64,000 bases of DNA. It comes from Nocardioides luteus (lineage in GTDB: Bacteria; Actinomycetota; Actinomycetes; Propionibacteriales; Nocardioidaceae). The stretch lies in the NCBI RefSeq assembly GCF_000960475.2, contig NZ_JZDQ02000030.1, positions 1 through 64,000 of the forward strand, in the 5' to 3' direction. Position numbers and translations under genes: made by a program. Numbering within the stretch: the first letter of the stretch is position 1; every line of letters begins with the position of its first letter. The notes below the pieces were generated by a model, which saw only the letters and a list, made by a program, of their open reading frames with translations, ran no database searches and had not been told where the DNA came from. Of this stretch, positions 22,007-30,289 are shown in pieces.

Positions 22007-22029
22007 GAAAGTCGCCTACCCTCTGGGGT

Positions 22030-22515
22030 ATGGCAGCTGATCTGGACAGACACGTCCGCGGGATCGTCGACGGGGTCGCCTACCTGGTGCTGGCGACCAC
22101 GGATCCCGATGGGCGGCCGCGTACGTCGCCGGTCTACTTCTCCCACGACGGCTACCGGGACCTCTACTGGGTCTCGGCGCCGGACGCCCAGCACTCCCGC
22201 AACATCGTCCGCGACCCGCGGGTGGCCGGGGTCATCTTCGACTCCTCGGTGCCGCCGGGGTCGGGGGCGAGTGCTGCGTACGTGACCGGGATGGCCCGCC
22301 AGGTGCCCGACTTCGAGCTCGAGAAGCGCTGCGCGGTGGCGTTCCACCGGCTCGTCGGGACGGCTCGGGCGTTCAAGCCCGCCGAGCTGCGCGGCGAGGC
22401 GCCGCTGCGGCTCTACGTGATGGACGTCGAGCTCTGGGAGGCGCATCTGCCCGGGGTCGACCCGGACGACGAGGAGGCTCCGGAGACCCGGGTCGAGGCG
22501 GCGCCGGAGCTCTGA
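22030..22515 (+). CDS. Pyridoxamine 5'-phosphate oxidase-like flavin split-barrel protein
   Basis: 161 residues from the ATG at 22030. The fold is a split barrel (VAYLVLATTDPDGRPRTSPV, LYWVSAPDAQHSRNIVRDPR), as in FMN- or F420-binding oxidoreductases; the cofactor cannot be told from the sequence. A TACCCT hexamer seven bases upstream and no ribosome site suggest a leaderless transcript. Only five bases separate its stop from that of the convergent ABC ATPase. A longer frame from 21862 lies within the phosphodiesterase gene and is rejected. Confidence 0.8.
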   Translation: MAADLDRHVRGIVDGVAYLVLATTDPDGRPRTSPVYFSHDGYRDLYWVSAPDAQHSRNIVRDPRVAGVIFDSSVPPGSGASAAYVTGMARQVPDFELEKRCAVAFHRLVGTARAFKPAELRGEAPLRLYVMDVELWEAHLPGVDPDDEEAPETRVEAAPEL

Positions 22516-22520
22516 GGTCG

Positions 22521-23291
22521 TCAGGTCGCCGGGCGGAAAAGGAGATGGATCTCCTCGCGCAGCTCGAGCCGCTCGATGCCGATGCCGTAGACCGGTTCCA
22601 GGATCTCGGGCCGGAGCACCTCGTCGACGGTCCCGCGCGCGGCGACGCGGTGCTGGTCGAGCAGCACCAGGTCGTCGCAGTAGCGGGCCGCCAGGTTGAG
22701 GTCGTGGAGCACGACGATCGCCGTCGTCCCGAGTTTGCGCACCAGGGCGAGGATCTCGTGCTGGTAGCGGATGTCGAGATGGTTGGTCGGCTCGTCGAGG
22801 AGCAGGTGGGTCGCCTCCTGGGCCAGTGCCCGGGCGATGAGCACCCGCTGCCGTTCCCCGCCGGAGAGCGCGGCGAAGGAACGCGGACCGAGGTGGGTGC
22901 CGCCGACCCGCTCGAGGCACTCGGCCGCGATCTCCAGGTCGTGCTCGCCGGCTCTGGCGAAGGCGGACAGGTGCGGCGTACGTCCCAGCAGCACCATCTC
23001 GCCGGCGGTCAGTGTCCCCGAAAAATTGGGATCAGCGGTGCCGGACTCCTGGACGACGACGGCCAGCCGGCGGGCGACCTCCTTGGCCGGCAGGCCGGCG
23101 AGGTCGTCGCCGTCGATCTCGACGGTGCCACTGCCGCGGAGGGCCCCGTAGAGCAGCCGGAGGAGGGTGGTCTTGCCGCTCCCGTTCGGCCCGATCAGTC
23201 CGAGGACCCGGCCATCGTGGGAGGAGACGTCGACGTCGTCGAGGATCGTCGTCGTGCCGTACGTCCAGGACAGGCCGCGTGCCTCGATCAC
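22521..23291 (-). CDS. FepC-type ABC transporter ATP-binding protein
   Basis: 256 residues with Walker A GPNGSGKTT (about 34), signature ALSGGERQRVLIARAL, Walker B HLLLDEPTNHLD and switch histidine VLHDLNLAARY. It belongs to the class that powers uptake of iron-siderophores, haem, cobalamin and related ligands. Its start overlaps the end of the binding-protein gene by four bases. It is third in the operon permease - binding protein - ATPase. Confidence 0.92.
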   Translation of the reverse strand: MIEARGLSWTYGTTTILDDVDVSSHDGRVLGLIGPNGSGKTTLLRLLYGALRGSGTVEIDGDDLAGLPAKEVARRLAVVVQESGTADPNFSGTLTAGEMVLLGRTPHLSAFARAGEHDLEIAAECLERVGGTHLGPRSFAALSGGERQRVLIARALAQEATHLLLDEPTNHLDIRYQHEILALVRKLGTTAIVVLHDLNLAARYCDDLVLLDQHRVAARGTVDEVLRPEILEPVYGIGIERLELREEIHLLFRPAT

Positions 23292-24262
23292 TGGGCGAAC
23301 CTGTCGATGATCCGCTCCAGGCCGTCGACCGAGAGGGCCGAGGGCGGCTCGGTGAAGTTGAACAGCTGCGCCATCACGTCGCCGTTCCTGACCGCGGTGA
23401 GGTCCTCGGCGCCGGCCAGCTGCGTGATCGACTTCTCGACCATCGCAGGGTCGCCGGCGTTGTGGAGCAGGATGAGGACGTCGGGGTTGCGTTCGAGGAG
23501 GTCCTCGGTCGAGACCTCGAAGACCCGCTCGTCGACGTCGGCGAAGACGTCCTCGAACCCGGCTGCCTCCAGCTGCGGGTGGGCCATCGACCGGGTGCCG
23601 TAGGCGTAGGTCACGCCACCGCCGACGGTGGGGTAGAGAACGGCTGCCGTACGTCCCTTGCCGACCTTCTTCGTCTCCAGGTCGGTGACGCGTCTGCGCA
23701 GGTCAGTGACAGCCTGGGCGGCTTCGTCCGTCCTGTCGAAGACCCTGCCGTAGGCCTCCAGCTGGCTGTAGACGTCCTCGAACCCGGGGTCGTCGACGCC
23801 CTCGGGGCACATCGCCGGCTCCTCGAGGAGGTCGATGTCGACGGCGTCGAGGGTGTCCCGGGAGAGGTTGTCGACCTCGCCGATGACCAGGTCGGGCTGC
23901 TCGGCGATCACGACCTCCTTGGAGATCTGCAGGTGGCCGCTGGTGTCCATCTCGTCGGTGAGCAGCGGGATGTCGTCGAGCTCGGCCCGGGTCGCGGCGT
24001 CGTAGTAGTCGGCGGGGTAGTCACCGGCCCGGGCGACGACCTGGTCCATCACGCCGAGCGCGTGCAGGTAGGGCACTGCGGAGCTCTTCAGCATCACGAC
24101 GCGCTCCGGCGGAGCGTCGAAGGTGACCTGGGCGCCACAGTTCTCGAGGGTGACCGGGAAGCCGTCTCGGGCGGCGTCGGTGCCGGTGGTGGTGGCGTCG
24201 GCGCCGCAGGCGGTGGTCGTGGTCAGCACGAGGGCCGCGGTGGCGATCATGGGGCGGATCAT
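23288..24262 (-). CDS. FecB/BtuF-type periplasmic-binding lipoprotein
   Basis: 324 residues. A short lipoprotein signal ends at a Cys in TTTTACGAD (about residue 19). The mature part has the two-lobed helical-hinge fold of type III binding proteins (ERVVMLKSSAVPYLHALGVM, EQPDLVIGEVDNLS, NPDVLILLHNAG). It delivers its ligand to the permease encoded upstream. The clade, with a conserved MCPEGVDDPGFEDVY stretch, somewhat resembles the proposed F420-0 binding proteins of actinobacteria, so the ligand need not be a siderophore. That suggestion is weak. Confidence 0.85.
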   Translation of the reverse strand: MIRPMIATAALVLTTTTACGADATTTGTDAARDGFPVTLENCGAQVTFDAPPERVVMLKSSAVPYLHALGVMDQVVARAGDYPADYYDAATRAELDDIPLLTDEMDTSGHLQISKEVVIAEQPDLVIGEVDNLSRDTLDAVDIDLLEEPAMCPEGVDDPGFEDVYSQLEAYGRVFDRTDEAAQAVTDLRRRVTDLETKKVGKGRTAAVLYPTVGGGVTYAYGTRSMAHPQLEAAGFEDVFADVDERVFEVSTEDLLERNPDVLILLHNAGDPAMVEKSITQLAGAEDLTAVRNGDVMAQLFNFTEPPSALSVDGLERIIDRFAQ

Positions 24263-24280
24263 TCGTGGGCTCCTGAGGGG

Positions 24281-25339
24281 TCAGACGTCGCGCGCCGAGA
24301 AGCGCCGGATGAGGACGATGAGGAACGGGGCGCCGAGGAGCGCGGTGACGATCCCGATCGGGATCTCCTGGGGCTGGAGGAGGACCCGGGCGAGCACGTC
24401 GGCCCAGACCAGCAGGATCGCGCCCATGAGGGCGGCGGCCGGGACGGCGACGGAGTGGGCGGAGCCGACCGCGCGGCGGGCCAGGTGTGGCACGACCAGG
24501 CCGACGAAGCCGATGCTGCCGGCTGCCGAGACGACCACGCCGACGGTCAGGGCGACGACGACCAGCAGCAGGGTGCGGAAGCGGTCGGGGGAGATGCCGA
24601 GAGTGTGGGCGGTCTCGTCGCCGATCGCGAGGGCGTCGAGACCGCGACCGGACAGCGTCAGCAGGGTGATCGTGGTGGCGACCGCGACGGCCACGACGGC
24701 GAGCAGGCCGTCCCACTGCGCCAGGCCGAGCGAGCCGAGCAGCCAGAACATCACTGACCGGGCGCCCTCGGCCGAGCCCGAGGCGAAGATCAGGAAGCTG
24801 GTCAGACCGTAGAGCAGATAGCCGACCGCGACGCCGGAGAGCAGCAGCCGCAGCGAGGTGACCCGGCCGCCGCTGCGGGCGAGGGCGAAGACCAGGAACG
24901 ATGCCGCGAGAGCACCGAGGAAGGCGGAGCCGGGCAGGGCGTACGCCCCCAGGCCGGTGCCCGCGCCGAAGAGGATCGCGGCCGCGGCGCCGCTGGAGGC
25001 GCCGGAGTTGATCCCGAGCAGATAGGGGTCGGCGAGCATGTTGCGGACCATCGCCTGCAGCGCCATGCCGGTGACGGCCAGGCCCGCGCCGACCAGGGCG
25101 CCGAGGAGCACGCGGGGGAGACGTACCTTCCACACGATCGCCTCCTCGGCGGCCCTCCAGCCGGCCTCGGGCAGGCCGAGGAGGTGGTGGCCGAGGATCT
25201 GGGCGACCGCCCCCGGGGTGACGTACGCAGCGCCCAGACCGACCGCGACGACGACCGTCGCCACGGCGGCTGCGAGGAGGCCGAGGAGCCAGCTGACGGC
25301 GCGCCGGCGGCGGCGACGTACGCCCAGAGGGTCGTGCAC
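24281..25339 (-). CDS. FecCD/BtuC-type ABC transporter permease
   Basis: 352 residues from a GTG preceded by GGAAGG. The much longer open frame upstream has no conserved content and is not used. About ten membrane spans are visible, with family motifs VRLPRVLLGALVGAGLAVTG, LADPYLLGINSGAS and GSIGFVGLVVPHLARR. It forms a homodimeric channel for the ligand captured by the downstream binding protein. It is the first gene of the operon; a dyad (25368-25392) lies about 30 nt upstream. Confidence 0.9.
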   Translation of the reverse strand: MHDPLGVRRRRRRAVSWLLGLLAAAVATVVVAVGLGAAYVTPGAVAQILGHHLLGLPEAGWRAAEEAIVWKVRLPRVLLGALVGAGLAVTGMALQAMVRNMLADPYLLGINSGASSGAAAAILFGAGTGLGAYALPGSAFLGALAASFLVFALARSGGRVTSLRLLLSGVAVGYLLYGLTSFLIFASGSAEGARSVMFWLLGSLGLAQWDGLLAVVAVAVATTITLLTLSGRGLDALAIGDETAHTLGISPDRFRTLLLVVVALTVGVVVSAAGSIGFVGLVVPHLARRAVGSAHSVAVPAAALMGAILLVWADVLARVLLQPQEIPIGIVTALLGAPFLIVLIRRFSARDV

Positions 25340-25367
25340 GTGGGGGCCTTCCGAGACTGCTTCGAGA

Positions 25368-25392
25368 GTTAATGCGAAGAACTTGCAATAAC
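25368..25392. promoter_or_regulatory. Candidate operator upstream of the FecCD-type operon
   Basis: GTTAATGC and GCAATAAC (one mismatch, 9-nt spacer) form a 25-bp dyad in an A/T-rich patch just upstream of the permease start on the minus strand. It does not match the 19-bp DtxR/IdeR consensus well, although TAGGTTA on the minus strand is reminiscent of one half. The regulator is unknown. Confidence 0.4.
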
Positions 25393-25466
25393 CTAGCAGG
25401 ACCCCTTGCCGGCCGGAGGTGAGGGTTCTCTGACCGGGCCTGTGGCGGGTCTGGGAAGATATGCGC

Positions 25467-26699
25467 ATGACCTCGTCCCTTCCGCAGTCAGCTGACGTGC
25501 TCGTCGTGGGGGCCGGGCCTGCGGGCTCGGCCGCGGCGACCTGGCTGGCGCGTGCCGGGGTCGATGTCCTGCTGACCGACGCGGCCGTCTTTCCGCGCGA
25601 CAAGACCTGCGGCGACGGGCTGACCCCGCGCGCGACCCACGAGCTGGTCCGGCTCGGGCTGGAGGACTGGCTGCGTACGCACCCGGTCTCGAAGGGGCTG
25701 CGGGCGCACGGGTTCGGGCAGACGCTGCACCTGCCGTGGCCCGGTGGGACGCTGCCGTCGTGGGGGTCCGCGGTGCCGCGTACGGAGCTCGACGACCATC
25801 TGCGCACCGTGGCGATCAAGTCCGGCGCGACGGCGGTCGACGGGGTGCGTGCGGTCGACGTGCGCTGGGACGGGGCGCGGATCGCCGCCGTGGTCTTCGC
25901 CGGCGGCCAGGAGGTCGCGTGCCGGTCGGTCGTGGTGGCGGACGGGGTGCGCTCGCCGCTGGGCAAGGTGCTGGGGCGGGAGTGGCACCGCGACACCGTC
26001 TACGGCGTCGCCGGGCGGGCCTACATCGCCTCCGACCAGGCCGATGACGAGTGGATCTCCTCCCACCTGGAGCTGCGCGACGAGTCCGGTGAAGCGCTGC
26101 CGGGATACGGCTGGATCTTCCCGCTGGGCTCGGGCGAGGTGAACATCGGCGCGGGTGCGCTGGCCACCTCCAAACGTCCCGCCGACGTCGCGATCAAGCC
26201 GCTGATGCGGCACTACACCGAGCAGTGCCGCGAGGAGTTCGGCCTCAAGGGCGAGCTGCGGGCGGAGAAGTCCGCCCTGCTGCCGATGGGTGGCGCGGTC
26301 TCCGGCGTCGCCGGCGCCAACTGGGCGCTGATCGGCGATGCCGCCGGGTGCGTGAACCCGCTCAACGGTGAGGGGATCGACTACGGGCTGGAGACCGGGC
26401 GGATGGTCGCCGACGCGATCGTCGCCGGGGAGGACCTGGCCACCACCTGGCCGGCGACCCTGCGTGAGCACTACGGCGAGGCGTTCTCCATCGCTCGCCG
26501 CCTGGCCGGCATCGCGACCCGTCCCAAGCTGGTCTCCACCCTCGGGCCTGCGGGGATGCGCTCCGACTGGCTGATGACGCTGGCTCTGCGGTGGATGGGC
26601 AACCTCGTCACCGAGGAGGACCGTGACCGCGCCGCCAAGGTGTGGCGCTGGGCCGGTCGCCGCTCGCTCGCTCTCGACTCCCGACCCCCGTTCAGCTGA
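25467..26699 (+). CDS. Geranylgeranyl reductase-family flavoprotein (menaquinone reductase-like)
   Basis: 410 residues from the ATG at 25467; another ATG two codons earlier is possible. The Rossmann FAD motif is DVLVVGAGPAGSAAATWLA (about 10-28), then FPRDKTCGDGLTPRA, and the second FAD motif LIGDAAGCVNPLNGEGIDYG. This family reduces isoprenoid double bonds; in actinobacteria the closest role is partial saturation of the menaquinone side chain. GAAGAT six bases before the second ATG suggests a leaderless start. Its TGA overlaps the next ATG (TGATG). Confidence 0.87.
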   Translation: MTSSLPQSADVLVVGAGPAGSAAATWLARAGVDVLLTDAAVFPRDKTCGDGLTPRATHELVRLGLEDWLRTHPVSKGLRAHGFGQTLHLPWPGGTLPSWGSAVPRTELDDHLRTVAIKSGATAVDGVRAVDVRWDGARIAAVVFAGGQEVACRSVVVADGVRSPLGKVLGREWHRDTVYGVAGRAYIASDQADDEWISSHLELRDESGEALPGYGWIFPLGSGEVNIGAGALATSKRPADVAIKPLMRHYTEQCREEFGLKGELRAEKSALLPMGGAVSGVAGANWALIGDAAGCVNPLNGEGIDYGLETGRMVADAIVAGEDLATTWPATLREHYGEAFSIARRLAGIATRPKLVSTLGPAGMRSDWLMTLALRWMGNLVTEEDRDRAAKVWRWAGRRSLALDSRPPFS

Positions 26700-27643
26700 T
26701 GGCGACGCGGAATCGGGGCCGCGGTGGGCGGCGACGCAAGCTTCCGATGGTGCAGCGGGTGGGGGCGTACGCCGTCATCATCAGGGCCGGCGCGGGCGCC
26801 GAGCCGGAGATCCTGCTCAGCCGGCTCTCGGAGAAGGTCACGCCGGAGGAGCGGTGGACGCTGCCCGGCGGCGGGATCGACCACGGCGAGGACCCGCGTG
26901 ACGCGGTCGTGCGTGAGGTCTACGAGGAGGCCGGCGTGCCGGTCGAGGTCGGTGTCGAGGCACGGGTCTACTCCGTCCATCAGGCCAAGGCCTGGCGGCT
27001 GGGCCGACGGGTCAACTCCCACGCGATCCGGATCGTCTACGACGGCTGGGTGCCTCACGACGCTCCCGAGCCGCAGACGATGGAGGTCGACGGGTCGACG
27101 GCTGAGGCGGCCTGGCTGCCTCTCGCCGCGGTGGTGAGCGGCGAGATCCCGACGTCCCCGCTGGTCACCGACGCCCTCGAGGTGCACAAGCCGGCGCGGA
27201 TGCAGCGGTTGGCTGCGTACGCGTTCATCACCCGTGCCGCCGACGACGCGATCCTGCTCACCCGGATCTCGCCGCTCGGCTACCACTCGGGCTCGTGGAC
27301 GCTGCCCGGCGGCGGGGTCGACTTCGGGGAGCAGCCGCGGGATGCGCTGGTGCGCGAGGTGGTCGAGGAGTGCGGCCTGACCTGCGAGGTCGGCGCCCTG
27401 ATCGACGTGCACGACGTGAACATCACCGGCACCGCTCCCAGTGGCCGTCACGAGGAGTTCCACGGCGTCCATCTCATCTTCGCCGCGACCGTTCCCGACG
27501 GCGCGGAGCCGCGGGTGGTCGAGGTGGGTGGCACCACCGACGCCGTACGCTGGGTGACCCGCCCCGAGTTGGAAACCCTCCCCCTCCTCGATGTGGTGGA
27601 GGCCGCGCTAGCCGCTGAGAAGTCAGAATCTGACGCCGAGTAG
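26699..27643 (+). CDS. Tandem Nudix-domain hydrolase
   Basis: 314 residues containing two Nudix domains. The boxes are GGGIDHGEDPRDAVVREVYE (about 59) and GGGVDFGEQPRDALVREVVE (about 205), each followed by E and (A/C)G(V/L), so both keep the catalytic glutamates. Each domain starts with a similar strand (VGAYAVIIRAG, LAAYAFITRAA), suggesting an internal duplication. Nudix enzymes cleave nucleoside diphosphates linked to other groups. The start overlaps the reductase stop, so expression is coupled; the functional link is unclear. The stop codon is embedded in the palindromic repeat cluster. Confidence 0.88.
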   Translation: MATRNRGRGGRRRKLPMVQRVGAYAVIIRAGAGAEPEILLSRLSEKVTPEERWTLPGGGIDHGEDPRDAVVREVYEEAGVPVEVGVEARVYSVHQAKAWRLGRRVNSHAIRIVYDGWVPHDAPEPQTMEVDGSTAEAAWLPLAAVVSGEIPTSPLVTDALEVHKPARMQRLAAYAFITRAADDAILLTRISPLGYHSGSWTLPGGGVDFGEQPRDALVREVVEECGLTCEVGALIDVHDVNITGTAPSGRHEEFHGVHLIFAATVPDGAEPRVVEVGGTTDAVRWVTRPELETLPLLDVVEAALAAEKSESDAE

Positions 27644-27787
27644 TCGAAATCTGACGCCGAGAGGTCGATTTCTGGTGGTGAAACGTCGATTTCTGGCACC
27701 GAGATAGTGCGTCCAAGGACGACCTCTCGCGGGCAGAAATCGACTACTCAAGGCCAAGAACTGACGTCTCGGCGTCAGATTTCGACT
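27620..27787. repeat. Iterated inverted-repeat cluster at a convergent junction
   Basis: The word GTCGAWWTCTG occurs three times forward (27643-27653, 27664-27674, 27685-27695) and twice inverted (27734-27744, 27776-27786). The outermost pair extends to a perfect 21-bp inverted repeat (27642-27662 and 27767-27787), and ATCTGACGCCGAG is also directly repeated (from 27628 and 27649). It lies between two converging genes and probably folds into a large branched hairpin acting as a bidirectional terminator. There is no T-tract. Confidence 0.8.
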
Positions 27788-27799
27788 GTTCGGGGCGGG

Positions 27800-28771
27800 T
27801 TACCCTAGGTCGGCTTGGGTGCCGGCGTCTTGGGCCTCGGCGGCGGTCAGGATCATGGCTGCTGCTGCGGCGTCTTGGACACCGACGCCTACGGACAGGT
27901 AGACGTTGACGTCCGTCGGGGTTGGGCTGCGGTCGAGGGTGGCGCCGGTCAGGAGCGAGCCGAGGTCGGTGATCCGGTCCGGGTCGACCGAGCCGGAGGC
28001 GACGGCTTCGACGACTGGGCCGGAGTCGGTGAGCGCGGACGGACGGTAGTCGACCACGACCGTGGAGCGTGTCAGCAGCGACGGCGGCAGCTCGACGCGG
28101 TCGGGTGCGAAGGAGCCGACGCTGGCCACCGTGGTGCCGTCGGTGACCCAGGCGTCCTCGATGACCGGGGTGAGGGACGAGGTGCAGAGGACGACGATGT
28201 CGGCGTCGCGTACGGCCTGTTCCAGGTCGGTCATCGCGACGGCGCCGTGCGACCCGGCGATCTCGGTGGCCGCAGCATGGTCCCGGCCGTAGATCTGGAG
28301 CTCGGCGTCGGGATGGCTCACCGCGAAAGCGTCCAGGTGCGCGCGGGCCTGGGCGCCGGTGCCGACGACGAGGATTCTCCGGGCACCGGGAGCGAGCTGC
28401 TGCATGGCGAGGCTGGTCGCGGCAGCGGTGCGTAGGCCGGTGACGCTGTCACCGTTGATGATCGCGCGAGGCTCGCCGGTCTCGGCGTCGAGGACGGTGA
28501 TGACCGAGTGCACGGCGCCGCGGCCACGGGCGGCGTTGGCCGGGTTGACGCTGCCGAACTTGCTCACCGCGGGGGCGTCGGGAGCGAGCCGGGAGGAGTA
28601 GCAGAACGAGACCGACGAGTCCGGTCCCGGAACGAGGAGCCGGGGAGGCTGGACGGCCTCCCCGGCTCCCAGTCGGGTGAACGCCTCGCGCTGGGACTCC
28701 AGCGCGAGCTGCGGCGTGAAGATGCTGCGTACGTCGGTGGCGGAGAGGATCCTGACGGTCACCCTCGCCAC
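27800..28771 (-). CDS. Ornithine cyclodeaminase / mu-crystallin family protein
   Basis: 323 residues, GTG start. Family features are KFGSVNPANAARGRGAVHSV (substrate side), NGDSVTGLRTAAATSLA, and the NAD-binding RILVVGTGAQARAHLDAFA (about 134). Members include ornithine cyclodeaminase, alanine dehydrogenase and ketimine reductases; which reaction applies is not clear. It starts nine bases after the MHS-type transporter on the same strand, so the pair may import and process one metabolite. Confidence 0.85.
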   Translation of the reverse strand: MARVTVRILSATDVRSIFTPQLALESQREAFTRLGAGEAVQPPRLLVPGPDSSVSFCYSSRLAPDAPAVSKFGSVNPANAARGRGAVHSVITVLDAETGEPRAIINGDSVTGLRTAAATSLAMQQLAPGARRILVVGTGAQARAHLDAFAVSHPDAELQIYGRDHAAATEIAGSHGAVAMTDLEQAVRDADIVVLCTSSLTPVIEDAWVTDGTTVASVGSFAPDRVELPPSLLTRSTVVVDYRPSALTDSGPVVEAVASGSVDPDRITDLGSLLTGATLDRSPTPTDVNVYLSVGVGVQDAAAAAMILTAAEAQDAGTQADLG

Positions 28772-28780
28772 GTTAGACGG

Positions 28781-30139
28781 TCAGACCGTGGCCTTCTCGG
28801 TGGTCTCCTCGAGGGCCACGTCCTTGGTCTCCTTGCCGATCACCAGCGAGATCAGGGTGATGCCGGCCATGACGGAGAGGTAGACGCCGACCAGTACGGG
28901 CGAACCGTCGGCCTCCTTCCACAGCGCGACCGCGATGAACGGCGCGACCGCGGCGCCGAGGATCGAGGCGACGTTGTAGGAGATGCCGGAGCCGGTGTAG
29001 CGCACGCTGGTCGGGAACAGCTCGGGCAGCAGCGCGCCCATCGGCCCGAAGGTGAGGCCCATCAGGGAGAAGCCGAGGACGAGCCAGAGGAGTACGCCGG
29101 GGGTGCCGGCGTCGACCAGCGGCACCCAGGCCAGACCGAAGGCGATGATCCCGAGGGTGACCCCGATGAGCAGCCGGCGGCGGCCGAAGCGCTCGGCCAA
29201 CGGCCCGGAGACCATGGTGAAGATGCCGAAGAAGATCACGCCGAAGATGAGCATCAGGACGAAGGTCGTGTAGCCGTAGCCCAGGCCGGGCACCGGCAGG
29301 TCCTTGGCAGCGGTGCCGAACGACAGCGAGAACGCGGTCATCAGGTAGAAGAGGACGTAGGTCGCCAGCATGAAGAAGGTGCCGAGGATCAGCTGCTTGC
29401 CCTGGTTGCGGACGACCGAGGCCAGCGGGACCTTGCGGACCAGGCCGGCGTCCTGGCTCTTGGTGAACACCTCGCTCTCGACCAGCCGCAGCCGGACCCA
29501 CAGGCCGACGATCACCATGACCGCGGAGAAGAGGAACGGCACCCGCCAGCCCCACGCCAGGAACGCGTCGGACGGCTTGGTCGGGTCGGCGCCCTCCGCG
29601 GAGAGCAGCGCGGCGATGGTCAGGAACAGGCCGTTGGAGAGGATGAAGCCCAGGGGCGCGCCGAGCTGCGGGAACGTACCGAAGATCGCGCGCTTGCCCT
29701 CCGGTGCGTTCTCGGTCGCGACCAGCGCGGCACCGCTCCACTCACCACCGAGCGCGAAGCCCTGGGCCAGGCGCATCAGCACGAGCAGCGCGGTGGCGAC
29801 CCAGCCGACGGTCTCGTACGTCGGGAGCGCACCGATCAGGAACGTCGCGATGCCCATGGTGAGCAGCGAGATCACCAGGGTCGTCTTGCGGCCGAGACGG
29901 TCGCCGAGGTGTCCGAAGAAGACCGCGCCCACCGGGCGGGCGACCATCGCCGCGCCGAAGACGGCGAAGCTCGCCAGGAGCGCGGTGGTCGGGTCACCGG
30001 CCGGGAAGAAGAGGGCGGGGAAGACGAGGACGGCTGCGGTCGCGTACGCGTAGAAGTCGTAGAACTCGATCGTCGTCCCGATGAGACTGGCGACGAGCAC
30101 GCGCGAACGCGGGTTGGCCGGTGCGGGGGTGGCGGACAT
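28781..30139 (-). CDS. MFS transporter, metabolite:H+ symporter (ProP/ShiA-like)
   Basis: 452 residues with twelve predicted spans. The MHS-type motifs are GTTIEFYDFYAYATAAVLVF in span 1, GHLGDRLGRKTTLV between spans 2 and 3, and RLAQGFALGGEWSGA. Substrates in this family include proline/betaine, shikimate, citrate and other organic acids. Good ribosome site (GGAGAGA). A TATAAT on the minus strand at 30187-30192 is a likely -10 element about 48 nt upstream. Probably co-transcribed with the cyclodeaminase-like gene. Confidence 0.9.
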   Translation of the reverse strand: MSATPAPANPRSRVLVASLIGTTIEFYDFYAYATAAVLVFPALFFPAGDPTTALLASFAVFGAAMVARPVGAVFFGHLGDRLGRKTTLVISLLTMGIATFLIGALPTYETVGWVATALLVLMRLAQGFALGGEWSGAALVATENAPEGKRAIFGTFPQLGAPLGFILSNGLFLTIAALLSAEGADPTKPSDAFLAWGWRVPFLFSAVMVIVGLWVRLRLVESEVFTKSQDAGLVRKVPLASVVRNQGKQLILGTFFMLATYVLFYLMTAFSLSFGTAAKDLPVPGLGYGYTTFVLMLIFGVIFFGIFTMVSGPLAERFGRRRLLIGVTLGIIAFGLAWVPLVDAGTPGVLLWLVLGFSLMGLTFGPMGALLPELFPTSVRYTGSGISYNVASILGAAVAPFIAVALWKEADGSPVLVGVYLSVMAGITLISLVIGKETKDVALEETTEKATV

Positions 30140-30289
30140 GGTCTCTCTCCGAGGTCTGTAAGTTCCCGCCTCTCGCGGGTCGTCCCATTATATGAGAGTC
30201 CGATATCGCTCCATGAGACGGGTTCGAGTTGTGGTCGTCGTCGGTGGGCGCTGGCCGGCGACCGCGCGGGGGTCTGTGACAATGAGCGG

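Noticed and set aside
22007..22029. IdeR/DtxR iron box upstream of the split-barrel gene
   Set aside because: GTAGG and CCTAC are present but the core does not align with the 19-bp consensus.
25340..25996. Open extension of the FecCD-type permease frame
   Set aside because: Antisense to the reductase gene; membrane protein homology and a ribosome site begin at the GTG at 25339.
27620..27787. CRISPR array
   Set aside because: Repeats are only 11-21 nt, occur in both orientations, have irregular spacing and no cas genes are nearby.
28508..30289. Open extension of the FAD/Fe-S oxidoreductase frame upstream
   Set aside because: It is antisense to the MFS and cyclodeaminase-like genes, with Gln/Asp/Glu-rich low-complexity content. 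Conserved sequence begins at 30290.
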